Source: Nocardioidaceae bacterium (lineage in GTDB: Bacteria; Actinomycetota; Actinomycetes; Propionibacteriales; Nocardioidaceae). From it: 17,894 nt of DNA. The notes beneath the pieces are model-generated. The model was not told the DNA's origin and did no database searches. It saw only the letters and a program-made list of their open reading frames with translations. Position numbers and translations under genes: made by a program. Where the stretch lies: the NCBI GenBank assembly GCA_025966335.1, contig JAICRS010000032.1, forward strand, positions 1 through 17,894. The letters run 5' to 3'. Of the stretch, positions 1-9,785 are shown piece by piece (the first letter of the stretch is position 1; every line of letters starts with the position of its first letter).

Positions 1-185
1 ACCGCACCGACGTCCGCGTCCTCGACTACCACGAGCACGCGCTGTCCTCCGGCGGCGACGCGATCGCGGCGGCCTACGTCGAGTGCGCGGTCGGCGACCA
101 GATCCTGTGGGGCGTCGGGCTCGACCCGAACATCGTCACCGCCTCGCTGAAGGCCGTGATCTCGGCGGTGAACCGGGCCGGCTGA
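1..185 (+). CDS. leuA: 2-isopropylmalate synthase, C-terminal end (partial)
   Basis: This is the 3' end of a gene that begins before the window. The reading frame starts at base 3 and gives 60 codons before the TGA at 183-185. The peptide (RVLDYHEHALSSGGDA, later ECAVGDQILWGVG and ASLKAVISAVNRA) matches the C-terminal regulatory domain of actinobacterial LeuA, where leucine binds and inhibits the enzyme. LeuA condenses acetyl-CoA with 2-oxoisovalerate in the first committed step of leucine synthesis. The catalytic TIM-barrel is outside the window, so its integrity cannot be judged. The gene converges on the GNAT gene that ends at 294. Confidence 0.93.
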   Translation, partial: RTDVRVLDYHEHALSSGGDAIAAAYVECAVGDQILWGVGLDPNIVTASLKAVISAVNRAG

Positions 186-215
186 CCCGGTCCGCGGGCG
201 AAGAGGTCAACAAGC

Positions 216-278
216 GCACACGTGTGCCGGAGCTGCACGGTTTCCTCGCAGATCCGTGTCGGACCAGCACACGTGTGC
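216..278. repeat. Two identical 12-bp palindromes in the leuA/GNAT convergent gap
   Basis: The perfect palindrome GCACACGTGTGC occurs at 216-227 and again at 267-278, and both copies are followed by CG. The start-to-start distance is 51 bp, close to five helical turns. The gap (186-293) lies between two converging 3' ends, so a promoter operator is not the obvious role. The copies could pair with each other as a stem around a 39-nt loop, giving a bidirectional transcription stop, or they could bind a dimeric protein. No T-tract follows. Confidence 0.6.
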
Positions 279-293
279 CGTTGTGGCGACCGG

Positions 294-806
294 TCAGCGG
301 CCGGGTGACAGCACCAGCCGGCTCTTGGTCAGCGGCGACCCGTCCCGCAGCGGCTCGGTCTCGCCGGTCGCGACGAACCCGTGCCGCTCGTAGAGCGCGC
401 GTGCGGCCGGGTTCGCGTCCGCGACCCACAGGTCCGGGCGTACGTCGTGTCGCTCGGCCCAGCCCACCACTGCGTCCAGGACGCGACTGCCGACGCCGTG
501 GCCGCGCCAGGCCGGATCGGTCCACATCGCGACCACCATCATCCTGCCCGGCGCATGCAGGAAGCCTGCCCCCATCCCGACCGTGGCGCCGCCGGACCAG
601 GCGAGCACGGCCGGCCCGGACCCGTCGAGGCGCCGGCGCCAGTCCTGCTCGGTGCAGGCCAGCTCGTGCTCCACCGTCGACCCGAACGCGTCGGGGGAGT
701 CGCGCAGGGAGCGCAGCCGGATGTCGCGCCAGGCCTCCCAGTCGTCCGCGACGACCGGCCGGACCTCGACGCCGACCTCGACGCCCGCGTCGACGTCGGT
801 CCGCAT
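294..806 (-). CDS. GNAT-family N-acetyltransferase
   Basis: A 170-residue protein with one GNAT fold, the usual length for a single-domain family member. Motif A is seen as MWTDPAWRGHGVGSRVLD (R101-x-x-G-x-G for acetyl-CoA pyrophosphate binding), and the C-terminal motif B region as NPAARALYERHGFVATGE (about 132-149). These enzymes move an acetyl group from acetyl-CoA to an amine; the substrate here cannot be read from sequence. I chose the ATG at 806 because it lies just 28 bp beyond the stop of the upstream gene, although no good Shine-Dalgarno precedes it. The frame stays open further upstream, but a longer start would overlap the neighbour heavily. It is the third gene of a minus-strand run gntK-GNAT-GNAT. 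Confidence 0.85.
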   Translation of the reverse strand: MRTDVDAGVEVGVEVRPVVADDWEAWRDIRLRSLRDSPDAFGSTVEHELACTEQDWRRRLDGSGPAVLAWSGGATVGMGAGFLHAPGRMMVVAMWTDPAWRGHGVGSRVLDAVVGWAERHDVRPDLWVADANPAARALYERHGFVATGETEPLRDGSPLTKSRLVLSPGR

Positions 807-834
807 CCCGGACGCCGCCCGCGACCGCGGCGAC

Positions 835-1641
835 TCAGGCACCGGGGGCCTCCGCGATGCAGGCGGTACCGATCCGGACGAAGCCGACCCGCTCATAGAC
901 CCGGGCCACCGAGTCGTCCTGGGCGGAGAGGAACACGGTCCGAAGCCCGCGTCGCCGGGCATCCTCGACGAGGGCATGGGTGATCGCGGCGCCGATCCCA
1001 CGACGACGCGCCCGGGGCAGCACCGCGATCCCGGTCAGCTCGGTGGTGTCACCCCGCGGCGAGTGGCTCCCGCCACCGACCACAGTCCCGCGCTCGTCGT
1101 ACGCCGCGACCGTGACCAGCAACCCGGCGGACATCTGCCCCACGCGCGCGCCGGGGTCATGGGGTTCGTACTCGTCGGTCCCGTCGAACCCCGCACCGAC
1201 CGCACCCACCGAGGCGGCGAGGTCGGGGGAGTCGGGCGCGAGCACCTCCACCCGCACCGACCTGTCAGGCACCATGACCGCCGGGGCGCCCACAGCGCCT
1301 GACAACTCGGTGGGGAGCACGAGCAGCGGGCACTCGGCGACCTGTAGACCATCCGCGCGGGCCGCGTCGAGCAGGGACGGCGTGGTCTGGTGCACCCACT
1401 CCAGGGCCTCCGGCACACCGAGCGCGCGCTGCCGGTCGCGCATCTGCTTCACGTCGACGGCGGTGACCGGTACGTCGAGGCCGAGCCGCGGGCGGGCGTA
1501 GAACGGCCACCCCGAGGGCTCCGTCTTGACGAACAGGGTGAACGGGCCGACGTCCTCCGCGGTCGCGGCCGGACGGGGCGCCGCGTCGTAGTAGGTCTCG
1601 AGGGTCCGGAGCAGGTCGGGCGAGGTCACGCCCGCGAGCAT
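835..1641 (-). CDS. GNAT-family N-acetyltransferase with N-terminal extension domain
   Basis: A 268-residue protein. The C-terminal half holds the GNAT domain: LTGIAVLPRARRRGIGAAI (about 202-220, with the R/Q-x-x-G-x-G pattern) and SVARVYERVGFVRIG (about 244-258). The first 130 residues are a separate region that includes GWPFYARPRLG (about 44-54), seen in a subfamily of actinobacterial GNAT proteins of unknown substrate. The ATG at 1641 lies one base after the TGA of gntK (TGACATG), which suggests translational coupling. A start ten codons upstream is possible but would overlap gntK; a GTG at 1629 is also possible. Acetyl-CoA-dependent transfer is inferred from the fold; the acceptor is unknown. 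Confidence 0.82.
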   Translation of the reverse strand: MLAGVTSPDLLRTLETYYDAAPRPAATAEDVGPFTLFVKTEPSGWPFYARPRLGLDVPVTAVDVKQMRDRQRALGVPEALEWVHQTTPSLLDAARADGLQVAECPLLVLPTELSGAVGAPAVMVPDRSVRVEVLAPDSPDLAASVGAVGAGFDGTDEYEPHDPGARVGQMSAGLLVTVAAYDERGTVVGGGSHSPRGDTTELTGIAVLPRARRRGIGAAITHALVEDARRRGLRTVFLSAQDDSVARVYERVGFVRIGTACIAEAPGA

Positions 1642-1642
1642 G

Positions 1643-2191
1643 TCATCGGGCGTAGGCCGCCCGCACCGCATTTACCGACGCGGCGACGACGGCGTCCAGG
1701 GGTGGTGCCACGTCGACGAGCACCCCGGACTCGTCGTCCTCGAGCGGCTCGAGCGTGTCGAACTGGGACTGCAGCAGCGAGGGCGGCATGAAGTGCTTCG
1801 TGCGCTGGGACATCCGCTCGAACAGCACGTCGAAGTCGGCGTGCAGATGCACGAAGAAGATGTCGCTGTCGGCCAGGCCGCTGCGAAGGATGTCACGGTA
1901 GGACCGCTTGAGCGCGGAGCAGGTCACCACCGCCGACGTACCCGCCCGGTGCTGGTCGGCGATCAGCTCGGCGATCGCCTGCAGCCAGGGCCGCCGGTCG
2001 TCGTCGTCGAGCGGCGTGCCCGCGGACATCTTGTCGATGTTGGCCTGCGGGTGCAGGTCGTCGCCCTCGGAGAAGTCGAGACCGAGCTCCTTGGCGAGCC
2101 GTTCGGCCACCGACGTCTTACCGGTCGCCGTGACTCCCATCGCAACGATGTGCATGGGTGGACGCAACCGCGGGTGATCTTGGGCACTCAT
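1643..2191 (-). CDS. gntK: Gluconokinase
   Basis: A 182-residue P-loop kinase of the GntK family, which phosphorylates D-gluconate to 6-phosphogluconate and feeds the pentose phosphate pathway. The Walker A motif is GVTATGKTS (19-27). Family landmarks follow: FSEGDDLHPQANIDKMSAG (about 41-59), VTCSALKRSYRDILR (about 88-102), FVHLHADF and the MSQRTKHFMPPSLLQSQF block. The ATG at 2191 was chosen because TAGCCT lies seven bases upstream, which fits a leaderless promoter. An ATG at 2155 (MHIVAMG), closer to the usual family N-terminus, is the main alternative. The gene leads the gntK-GNAT-GNAT run. No gluconate permease or GntR repressor is visible nearby. Confidence 0.93.
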   Translation of the reverse strand: MSAQDHPRLRPPMHIVAMGVTATGKTSVAERLAKELGLDFSEGDDLHPQANIDKMSAGTPLDDDDRRPWLQAIAELIADQHRAGTSAVVTCSALKRSYRDILRSGLADSDIFFVHLHADFDVLFERMSQRTKHFMPPSLLQSQFDTLEPLEDDESGVLVDVAPPLDAVVAASVNAVRAAYAR

Positions 2192-2229
2192 CAAACTGAG
2201 GCTACCCGAACGTAATTTAGGTTGTACCC
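2192..2229. promoter_or_regulatory. 38-bp divergent promoter region between gntK and the alpha/beta hydrolase
   Basis: Only 38 bp separate two divergent start codons. On the minus strand TAGCCT (2204-2199) sits seven bases before the gntK ATG. On the plus strand TAGGTT (2218-2223) sits six bases before the hydrolase ATG. Both fit the actinobacterial TANNNT -10 pattern for leaderless transcripts. The region is clearly more AT-rich than its surroundings. No convincing -35 boxes are visible, and two RNA polymerases could not occupy it at once, so expression may be mutually exclusive. Confidence 0.45.
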
Positions 2230-3090
2230 ATGGCGACTTTGGTTTCTGAGCGGATCGGCCAGTTCTTCATCGGCGACGACCGGGTCGAGTACACCGAGTT
2301 CGGGGCCGGCGACCAGTGGGTGGTGCTGATCCACGGCCAGCTGATGCCGCGCCGGATGCACCAGCCGCTGGCCCGGGCGATCGCGGCCGAAGGCTTCCAC
2401 GTGGTCACCGTCGACCTGCTCGGGCACGGACGTTCGGACCGTCCGACAGACCCGATGCAGTACTCGATGACCGCCTTCGGTGAGCAGGTCGTCGAGCTGC
2501 TGGACCACCTCGGTGCCGACCAGGCGGTGATCGGCGGTACGTCGCTGGGGGCGAACGTCTCACTGGAGGTGGCCGACATGGCCCCGCAACGGGTCCGGGG
2601 ACTGCTGCTGGAGATGCCGGTGCTCGACAACGGCCTGGAGGCCGGGCTGATCGCGTTCGGGCCGCTGATGTTCGCGGCCCGGTTCGTGCCGGTCTCGGTC
2701 ACCGCGCTGCGGACGGCCACCAGGATGGTGCCGCGCGGCATCGTCCCGTTCTGGGCAGGCATCGTGCTGGACACGCTGAACCAGCGGCCGGCGTCGATGG
2801 CCGCGACGATCCACGGGATCTTCTTCGGCCGGATCGCACCGCCGAGCAAGCTCCGCCGGCTGATCCAGGCACCGGCGATGGTGGTCGGCCACCCGCGCGA
2901 CCCGATTCACCCGTTCGCCGACGCGGCGATGGTGGCCGACGAGCTGCCGAACGGCCGGTTCGTCGAGGCCCGGGGGATCCTCGAGTGGCGGGCCCGGCCG
3001 GACCGGCTCACCGCGGAGGCCGTGGACTTCGTCACCGCGTGCTGGAAGCCGGCGCCGCGCCGGGCCCGCAAGGGGGTCCGCTCCACCTGA
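2230..3090 (+). CDS. Alpha/beta hydrolase-fold protein, canonical catalytic His absent
   Basis: A 286-residue alpha/beta hydrolase-fold protein without signal peptide. Visible landmarks: oxyanion-hole strand WVVLIHGQ (30-37), DLLGHGRSDRP (62-72), nucleophile elbow GGTSLGA (102-108, Ser105) and the acid strand MVVGHPRDPIHPF (217-229, Asp224). The final triad position, normally GHLxxxERP, reads GILEWRARP (249-257), so the His is Ile250. The protein is either a non-classical hydrolase using another His (for example His227) or a non-enzymatic member. The ATG at 2230 follows a likely -10 by six bases. The stop is four bases from the stop of convergent livM, so no separate terminator fits between them. 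Substrate unknown. Confidence 0.88.
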   Translation: MATLVSERIGQFFIGDDRVEYTEFGAGDQWVVLIHGQLMPRRMHQPLARAIAAEGFHVVTVDLLGHGRSDRPTDPMQYSMTAFGEQVVELLDHLGADQAVIGGTSLGANVSLEVADMAPQRVRGLLLEMPVLDNGLEAGLIAFGPLMFAARFVPVSVTALRTATRMVPRGIVPFWAGIVLDTLNQRPASMAATIHGIFFGRIAPPSKLRRLIQAPAMVVGHPRDPIHPFADAAMVADELPNGRFVEARGILEWRARPDRLTAEAVDFVTACWKPAPRRARKGVRST

Positions 3091-3094
3091 CCGG

Positions 3095-4117
3095 CTACCG
3101 GGCGTCGGCGTGCTCCTCCGTCGTCGTGGCAGGCCGGACCGGACCGGGCTCCGCGTCGCGGTCGTCACGCCGGCGTCGCCCGAGCAGCTGGGCCACGGTG
3201 CCCCAGATGCCCTTGCGGAACAGCAGCACGGTGATCGCGAAGATCGCACCCGTCACGATCCCGTTCGCGTCGATCCCGGCGGTGGCCAGGTAGTCCTCGA
3301 GCTGGACGATGATGCCGGCCCCGACCACCGCGCCCCACAGCGTGCCCATCCCGCCCAGCACGGTCATCACCACGACCTTGCCCGAGGTGGTCCAGTAGAC
3401 CTCCTGCAGGGACGCGAAGCCGTGGCCGATCGCGTATACGCCGCCGGCGACACCGGCCAGGAACGCCGAGAGCACGAAGACCAGGATCTTGTAGCGGTCG
3501 ACGCTGTAGCCGAGGGCCCGGGCGCGGGCCGGGTTCTCCCGGATCGCGATGATCACCCGGCCGAACGGCGAGTGCACGATCCGCCAGGCCGCGAACAGTC
3601 CGAGCAGGATCACCGGCAGCGCCGCGTAGTAGAAGTAGAAGCCGTCGGACAGGTCGAGACCGAACAGGTTTCGGGGGATGCCCTGCAGGCCGTTCTCGCC
3701 GCCCGTCACCGAGCGCCACTGGTTGGCCACGAAGTAGATCAGCTGCGCGAAGGCCAGCGTGACCATCGCGAAGTAGATGCCGGTGCGCCGCACCGACAGG
3801 TAGGCGATCGGCACCGCGAGCGCCGCCGCCACAAGGGCACCGGCGAGCACGGCTACGTAGAAGGGCATCCCGGTGTGGATCGCCACCAGCCCCGTCGCGT
3901 AGGCCGAGCTGCCCCAGAAGGCGGCGTGGCCGAAGGACAGCAGCCCTGTGTAGCCGAGCAGCAGGTCCAGCGCGACCGCGAACAACGCCCACGCGATCAT
4001 GTCGGTGGCGATCGGCGGGTAGACGAACCAGGGGAGCGCCAGTGCGACGACGAGGCCCACGACCAGCAGCGTCCACCGCAGGGCGCCTCCGCCCTGCAGC
4101 AGCCTTGCGGTGATCAC
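3095..4117 (-). CDS. livM: Branched-chain amino acid ABC transporter permease LivM
   Basis: A 340-residue integral membrane permease of the LivM type, last gene of a five-gene importer operon. Hydrophobic segments run through most of residues 13-310. Family landmarks are LLLGYTGLLSFGHAAFWG (about 52-69), the IYFAMVTLAFAQ region, the coupling-helix stretch AIRENPARARALGYSV and VLGGMGTLWGAVVGA near the C-terminus. It forms the membrane channel with LivH. The C-terminal 30 residues are an Arg/Asp/Glu-rich cytoplasmic tail. Translation starts at a GTG (4117-4115) that overlaps the livH stop by four bases (GTGA), a typical coupled junction. Substrate specificity cannot be told from the permease. 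Confidence 0.95.
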   Translation of the reverse strand: MITARLLQGGGALRWTLLVVGLVVALALPWFVYPPIATDMIAWALFAVALDLLLGYTGLLSFGHAAFWGSSAYATGLVAIHTGMPFYVAVLAGALVAAALAVPIAYLSVRRTGIYFAMVTLAFAQLIYFVANQWRSVTGGENGLQGIPRNLFGLDLSDGFYFYYAALPVILLGLFAAWRIVHSPFGRVIIAIRENPARARALGYSVDRYKILVFVLSAFLAGVAGGVYAIGHGFASLQEVYWTTSGKVVVMTVLGGMGTLWGAVVGAGIIVQLEDYLATAGIDANGIVTGAIFAITVLLFRKGIWGTVAQLLGRRRRDDRDAEPGPVRPATTTEEHADAR

Positions 4118-4986
4118 GACATACTCTCTTCCCGGCCGAACAGTCCCGCCGGCCGTAGCAGCAGCACCAGGGCCATCAGGATGAACACGAGGCTCTGCGA
4201 CAACGCGGGCACGTAGAAGTTCCCGACGGCGGTCAGCATCCCGATCAGGTAGCCGGCCGCGACCGAGCCGAACACCGAGCCCAGGCCGCCGATCACCACC
4301 ACCGCGAAGATCACGATGATCAGGTCACCACCCATCTCGGAGTTGACCGCGCGCATCGGTGCGGCGAGCACCCCGGCCAGTCCGGCCAGCGCCACGCCGA
4401 AGCCGAAGACGGGGGTCACCCACCGGCCGACGTTGACGCCGAGCGCGCTGGTGAGCTCCGGTCGCTCGGTGGAGGCGCGCACGATCATCCCGATCCGGGT
4501 GTGCGAGAGGACCAGCCACACGGCCACCGACACGACGATGGAGAACACCAGCACGAACACCTGGTACCGCGGGTAGGTGAACAGGCCGAGGTTGAAGCTG
4601 CCCTGCAGCAGGTCGGGTCGCGAGTAGGGCTGCGAGGAGACGCCGTACTTCAGCCGCACCAGGTCCTGGAGGATCAGCGCGAGACCGAAGGTGAGCAGGA
4701 AGTTGTACAACGGGTCGAGCGAGGTCAGCCGCCGGACCAGGGTCCGCTCGAGCACCATCCCGAGCACGGCGAGGACCAGCGGGACCACCACCAGCGCGAG
4801 CCAGAAGCTCACGCCGATGGTGTCCAGCACGGTCACCGCCCCGAAGGCGCCCAGCATGTAGAAGGCGCCGTGCGCGAAGTTGACCACGCCGAGCATCCCG
4901 AAGATCACCGACAGCCCGAGCGCGAGCAGCGCGTAGAAGCTACCGCTCACCAGGCCGGTGAAGATTTGCTGCAGGAGTGCGTCCAT
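4114..4986 (-). CDS. livH: Branched-chain amino acid ABC transporter permease LivH
   Basis: A 290-residue permease of the LivH type. The N-terminus QQIFTGLVSGSFYALLALG and the following VIFGMLGVVNFAHGAFYMLG are the family signature; VRASTERPELTSALGVNV (about 170-187) is the cytoplasmic coupling region and VIGGLGSVFGSVAAGYLIG (about 232-250) the conserved late membrane segment. It pairs with LivM to form the translocation pore. The ATG at 4986 lies 10 bp after the livK stop, and the stop overlaps the livM start, so it is in one transcript with both. No strong Shine-Dalgarno precedes the start. Confidence 0.95.
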   Translation of the reverse strand: MDALLQQIFTGLVSGSFYALLALGLSVIFGMLGVVNFAHGAFYMLGAFGAVTVLDTIGVSFWLALVVVPLVLAVLGMVLERTLVRRLTSLDPLYNFLLTFGLALILQDLVRLKYGVSSQPYSRPDLLQGSFNLGLFTYPRYQVFVLVFSIVVSVAVWLVLSHTRIGMIVRASTERPELTSALGVNVGRWVTPVFGFGVALAGLAGVLAAPMRAVNSEMGGDLIIVIFAVVVIGGLGSVFGSVAAGYLIGMLTAVGNFYVPALSQSLVFILMALVLLLRPAGLFGREESMS

Positions 4987-4996
4987 CAGTGTCGTG

Positions 4997-6253
<1,257 letters not shown>

Positions 6254-6281
6254 CTACAGCTGTCCTTTCGTCTTCTCCCGG

Positions 6282-6966
<685 letters not shown>

Positions 6967-6974
<8 letters not shown>

Positions 6975-7758
6975 CCGACTCTCCCAGGTAGGCGGTGATC
7001 ACGCGCGGGTCCGCGCGGACCTCGTCGTAGTCGCCCTCGGCCAGGATCTTCCCGAACTGCAGCACGGTGACCCGGTCGGCGAGGGAGCCGACGACCTTCA
7101 TGTTGTGCTCGACGAGTACGACGGTGCGGTCCTCCCGGATCCGCGCGATCAGGTCGATCGTCTTCGCGACGTCCTCGATGCCCATGCCCGCGGTGGGTTC
7201 GTCGAGCAGCAGCAGCCGCGGCGACAGCGCCAGCGCCAGGGCCAGCTCCAGGGCACGCTTCTGCCCGTAGGACAGGGCCCCTGCCGGGCGGCCGGCGGAG
7301 CTGAGCAGGCCGACCCGGTCGAGCAGCTCGTGGGCCTCGTCGCGGAACCGCCGCAGCCGCTTGTCGGACTGCCAGAACCGGTAGCCCTGGCCGGACCTGC
7401 CCTGCAGCGCCAGCTCGACGTGCTGGAGCAGGGACAGCTCCTCGAACAGGCTGGTGATCTGGAACGACCGGGCCACGCCACGTCGGGCGATCTGCTCGGG
7501 GGCCATCGCGGTGACATCGACCCCCTCGATCAGGATCTCGCCCTCCGACGGGTTGATGAACCCGGTCAGCATGTTGAACAGGGTGGTCTTGCCGGCGCCG
7601 TTCGGGCCGACCAGCGCGTGCAGCGTCCCGGAGCCGATCTCCAGGTCGACGCCGTCGACCGCGCGGAACCCGTTGAACTCCTTGACCAGTCCGCGGGTGC
7701 GGATCATCGGCTGCGGAGGCGTGGGTGCGCCGGATGCGGACTCAGCAGGTGGTGTCAC
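6967..7758 (-). CDS. livG: Branched-chain amino acid ABC transporter ATPase LivG
   Basis: A 263-residue ATPase of the LivG type. Walker A is GPNGAGKTT, the Q-loop region ARSFQITSLFEELS, the signature LSYGQKR and Walker B LLLLDEPTAGM; VVLVEHNMKVV holds the H-loop His. The transporter order here is G-F-K-H-M rather than K-H-M-G-F. The GTG at 7758 was chosen because TAGGGT lies exactly seven bases upstream, as in leaderless actinobacterial genes; this gives a 17-residue Pro/Ala-rich N-terminus before MIRTRGLVKEF. An ATG at 7707 is the alternative but has no Shine-Dalgarno. The gene is the first of the liv operon, 87 bp downstream of the PucR-type regulator. Confidence 0.92.
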
Positions 7759-7771
7759 GAGACCGACCCTA
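7759..7771 (-). promoter_or_regulatory. Candidate leaderless promoter (-10) for livG
   Basis: Reading the minus strand, TAGGGT (7771-7766) is followed by seven bases and then the livG GTG at 7758. This fits a TANNNT -10 element with transcription starting at the first base of the start codon. No clear -35 is visible 17-18 bp upstream. A separate promoter would let the importer be expressed apart from the upstream regulator gene. Confidence 0.4.
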
Positions 7772-7815
7772 GAGAGCCACCTCACACCCCGACATAGGGC
7801 GGACCACCACAATCA

Positions 7816-7836
7816 GGGCCCGGGATGTATCGGCCC
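7816..7836 (-). terminator. Weak hairpin between the regulator gene and livG
   Basis: GGGCC (7816-7820) and GGCCC (7832-7836) can form a five-pair stem with an 11-nt loop in the 87-bp gap after the PucR-type gene. There is no T-tract. It could slow or stop read-through into the liv operon, but the evidence is only the inverted repeat. Confidence 0.25.
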
Positions 7837-7845
7837 ACCCCATCA

Positions 7846-9732
7846 TCAACGGGAAGGACCCGAGATTCGGTGCAGCCGCAGGGCGACCTGCAGCTCGAGC
7901 TGGCGCTCGGGGCGCTGCCAGTCCTCGCCGATCAGCCGGCCGATCCGGTCCAGCCGCTGGGTCACGGTGTTGACGTGCACGTGCAGCAGCTCGCGCGTGC
8001 GCGCCAGGTTGCAGCCGGAGTCGAAGTAGGCTTCGAGCGTCCCGACGAGATCGGTGCCGCGCCTGGCGTCGTAGTCCAGCACGGTGCCCAGGGTGGTGGC
8101 GACGAAGCCGGCCACGTCGGGCTGGTCGCCGAGCATCAGGCCGACGAACCCGAGCTCGGTGATCGCCGCGCCCTCGCCGGTGCGGCCCAGGGTGCGCAGG
8201 GCGGTCACGCAGCGGGCCGCCTCGCCGTACGCCGGGAGCAGGTCGGCTGCACCGGTGACCGGACCGGACCCGCCGACGGTCACCGGGCACGACAGCGTCG
8301 CACCGAGGTCGTCGGCCAGCGTGCGCGCGAACGCCCCGGCCTCCGGCTCCGGGAGCACCAGCACCAGCCGGCCCTCGAACACCCCGGACAGGCCGTGCCG
8401 GCGCGCGGCGAGGTGCTCCGCGGCACCGGCCGCCCGCAGCCGGTCGCCGCCCTCGGAGGCGACCACGAACACCGAGTGCGGCTGGACCAGGTCGATGCCG
8501 AGTCGCCGGGCCCGCTCGATCAGCCCGTCCGGGTCCGCGGCGCCGTTCCGGAGCAGGTCGTCGACCAGCTCTCCGCGAACCCGGTTCTCGGCCTCGATGC
8601 CGGAGCGCAGGCTGAGCAGCAGCAGCGCGGTCACCAGCGCCGCCCGCTCCAGGATCCGTTGGTCCGCGTCCTCGAGGAGGCCGTCGCGCTGCAGCACCAT
8701 CGCCCCTAGCTGTTGCGGTCCGGCGGTGACCGCGGCCACCCACCAGGTGGTCCGGCCGTCGGTGTGGCTCGCCGCCCGCCCGCTCGCCCGGGACGCCGCA
8801 GCCGCCTTGGCCAGCTTCTCGGCCTTCGGGGACCGGAAGTCACCCACGACCGCCAGCTGCCGGTCGCCCTCGTCGACGACGAGCAGAGCGCCGCCGATGA
8901 CGTCGACCAGCGCGTGGGCGACGTCCTCGACGCCGCCGCCGCGCAGCACCAGCTGGGTCATCCGGTCGTGCGCGTCGGAGGCCCGTTCCACGGCCAGGCT
9001 GTGCTCCTTGAGGAGCAGGTTGACGGTGCGCAGCTCGGCGAGCGCCGCCCGTGCCTCGTCGAGCAGCCGGGCCTTGTCGATCGCCGCGGCGGCGTGGGCG
9101 GCCAGCGAGCCGAGCAGTGCGGCCTCGGCGCGGGCGAACGGGCGTTCGCTGCGGTTGGCGGCGTAGAGCACCCCGATCACGTGCGAACCGAGCTGGAGCG
9201 GGACACCGAGGATGGCGACCAGGCCCTCGTCGGCGACCGCGGAGTCGATGTCGTTCGTGTGGTTGAACCGGGCGTCCTGGAAGTAGCTGGAGGTCGCGTA
9301 GGGCATCGCGTTCTGGGCGACCCGGCCGCCGAGCCCCTCGCCCATCGCCAGCCGGACCTGCTGGAACCGGGCCGAGGTGGACCCGTCGGTGACCCGCATG
9401 TAGGTGTCCCCGCGGTCCGGGTCGTTCATCGTCAGGTAGGTGATGTCGGTGCGCAGCAGCAAGCGGGCGCGGTGCACGATCGCCTGCAGCACCGAGTCCA
9501 GGTCGGAGAGCCGGGCCAGGTCGTCGGCGGTCTCGTAGAGCGCGGCCAGCTCGTCCTCGCGGCGGCGGCGGTCCAGCAGCGTCTGCCGGACCTGCAGCGC
9601 CAGCTTCTTGCCGTGCTCGAGCTGGTCGAGCACCTCACCGGACTCCCCGCGGGACCGGGCCGCGAGCAGCGGCGCCTCGTACTCCACGGCGGCGGCGTCC
9701 CTGGCGAGCAGCTCGAGGTAGTCAGTCCACAT
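7846..9732 (-). CDS. GAF-domain PucR/CdaR-type transcriptional regulator
   Basis: A 628-residue regulator. An N-terminal helical stretch (about 30-75, EHGKKLALQVRQTLLDRRR) may form a coiled coil. A GAF domain follows at about 75-225, with GEGLGGRVAQ, GVPLQLGSHVIGVLYAANR and FARAEAALLGSLAAHAAAAI as typical strands and helices. A middle region (about 255-540) resembles the PucR/CdaR sensor part. The C-terminus is the PucR-type helix-turn-helix: LEAYFDSGCNLARTRELLH then VHVNTVTQRLDRIGRLIG. Such proteins usually sense a small metabolite and control neighbouring catabolic genes. The ATG at 9732 begins 53 bp after the bdhA stop, next to a CCGGTCGACCGG palindrome (9751-9762). The frame is open far upstream inside bdhA, but that part has no domain similarity and is not counted. 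Confidence 0.88.
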   Translation of the reverse strand: MWTDYLELLARDAAAVEYEAPLLAARSRGESGEVLDQLEHGKKLALQVRQTLLDRRRREDELAALYETADDLARLSDLDSVLQAIVHRARLLLRTDITYLTMNDPDRGDTYMRVTDGSTSARFQQVRLAMGEGLGGRVAQNAMPYATSSYFQDARFNHTNDIDSAVADEGLVAILGVPLQLGSHVIGVLYAANRSERPFARAEAALLGSLAAHAAAAIDKARLLDEARAALAELRTVNLLLKEHSLAVERASDAHDRMTQLVLRGGGVEDVAHALVDVIGGALLVVDEGDRQLAVVGDFRSPKAEKLAKAAAASRASGRAASHTDGRTTWWVAAVTAGPQQLGAMVLQRDGLLEDADQRILERAALVTALLLLSLRSGIEAENRVRGELVDDLLRNGAADPDGLIERARRLGIDLVQPHSVFVVASEGGDRLRAAGAAEHLAARRHGLSGVFEGRLVLVLPEPEAGAFARTLADDLGATLSCPVTVGGSGPVTGAADLLPAYGEAARCVTALRTLGRTGEGAAITELGFVGLMLGDQPDVAGFVATTLGTVLDYDARRGTDLVGTLEAYFDSGCNLARTRELLHVHVNTVTQRLDRIGRLIGEDWQRPERQLELQVALRLHRISGPSR

Positions 9733-9785
9733 GTCCCCGATTGTCTCGTGCCGGTCGACCGGCCGGCGCGGGGCGGCAGCATCGG

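Noticed and set aside
381..983. Long plus-strand frames over the two GNAT genes and similar antisense frames over liv, znu and bdhA
   Set aside because: They are mirror frames typical of high-GC DNA, rich in Arg, Pro and Gly, and none shows a protein family motif.
2213..2233. An iron-regulator (IdeR/DtxR) box upstream of the hydrolase
   Set aside because: Only one half, TTAGGTT, is present; the matching AACCTAA half is missing and no iron gene is near.
4986..4996. Separate promoter or break between livK and livH
   Set aside because: The gap is only 10 bp with no promoter-like sequence; the genes read as one operon.
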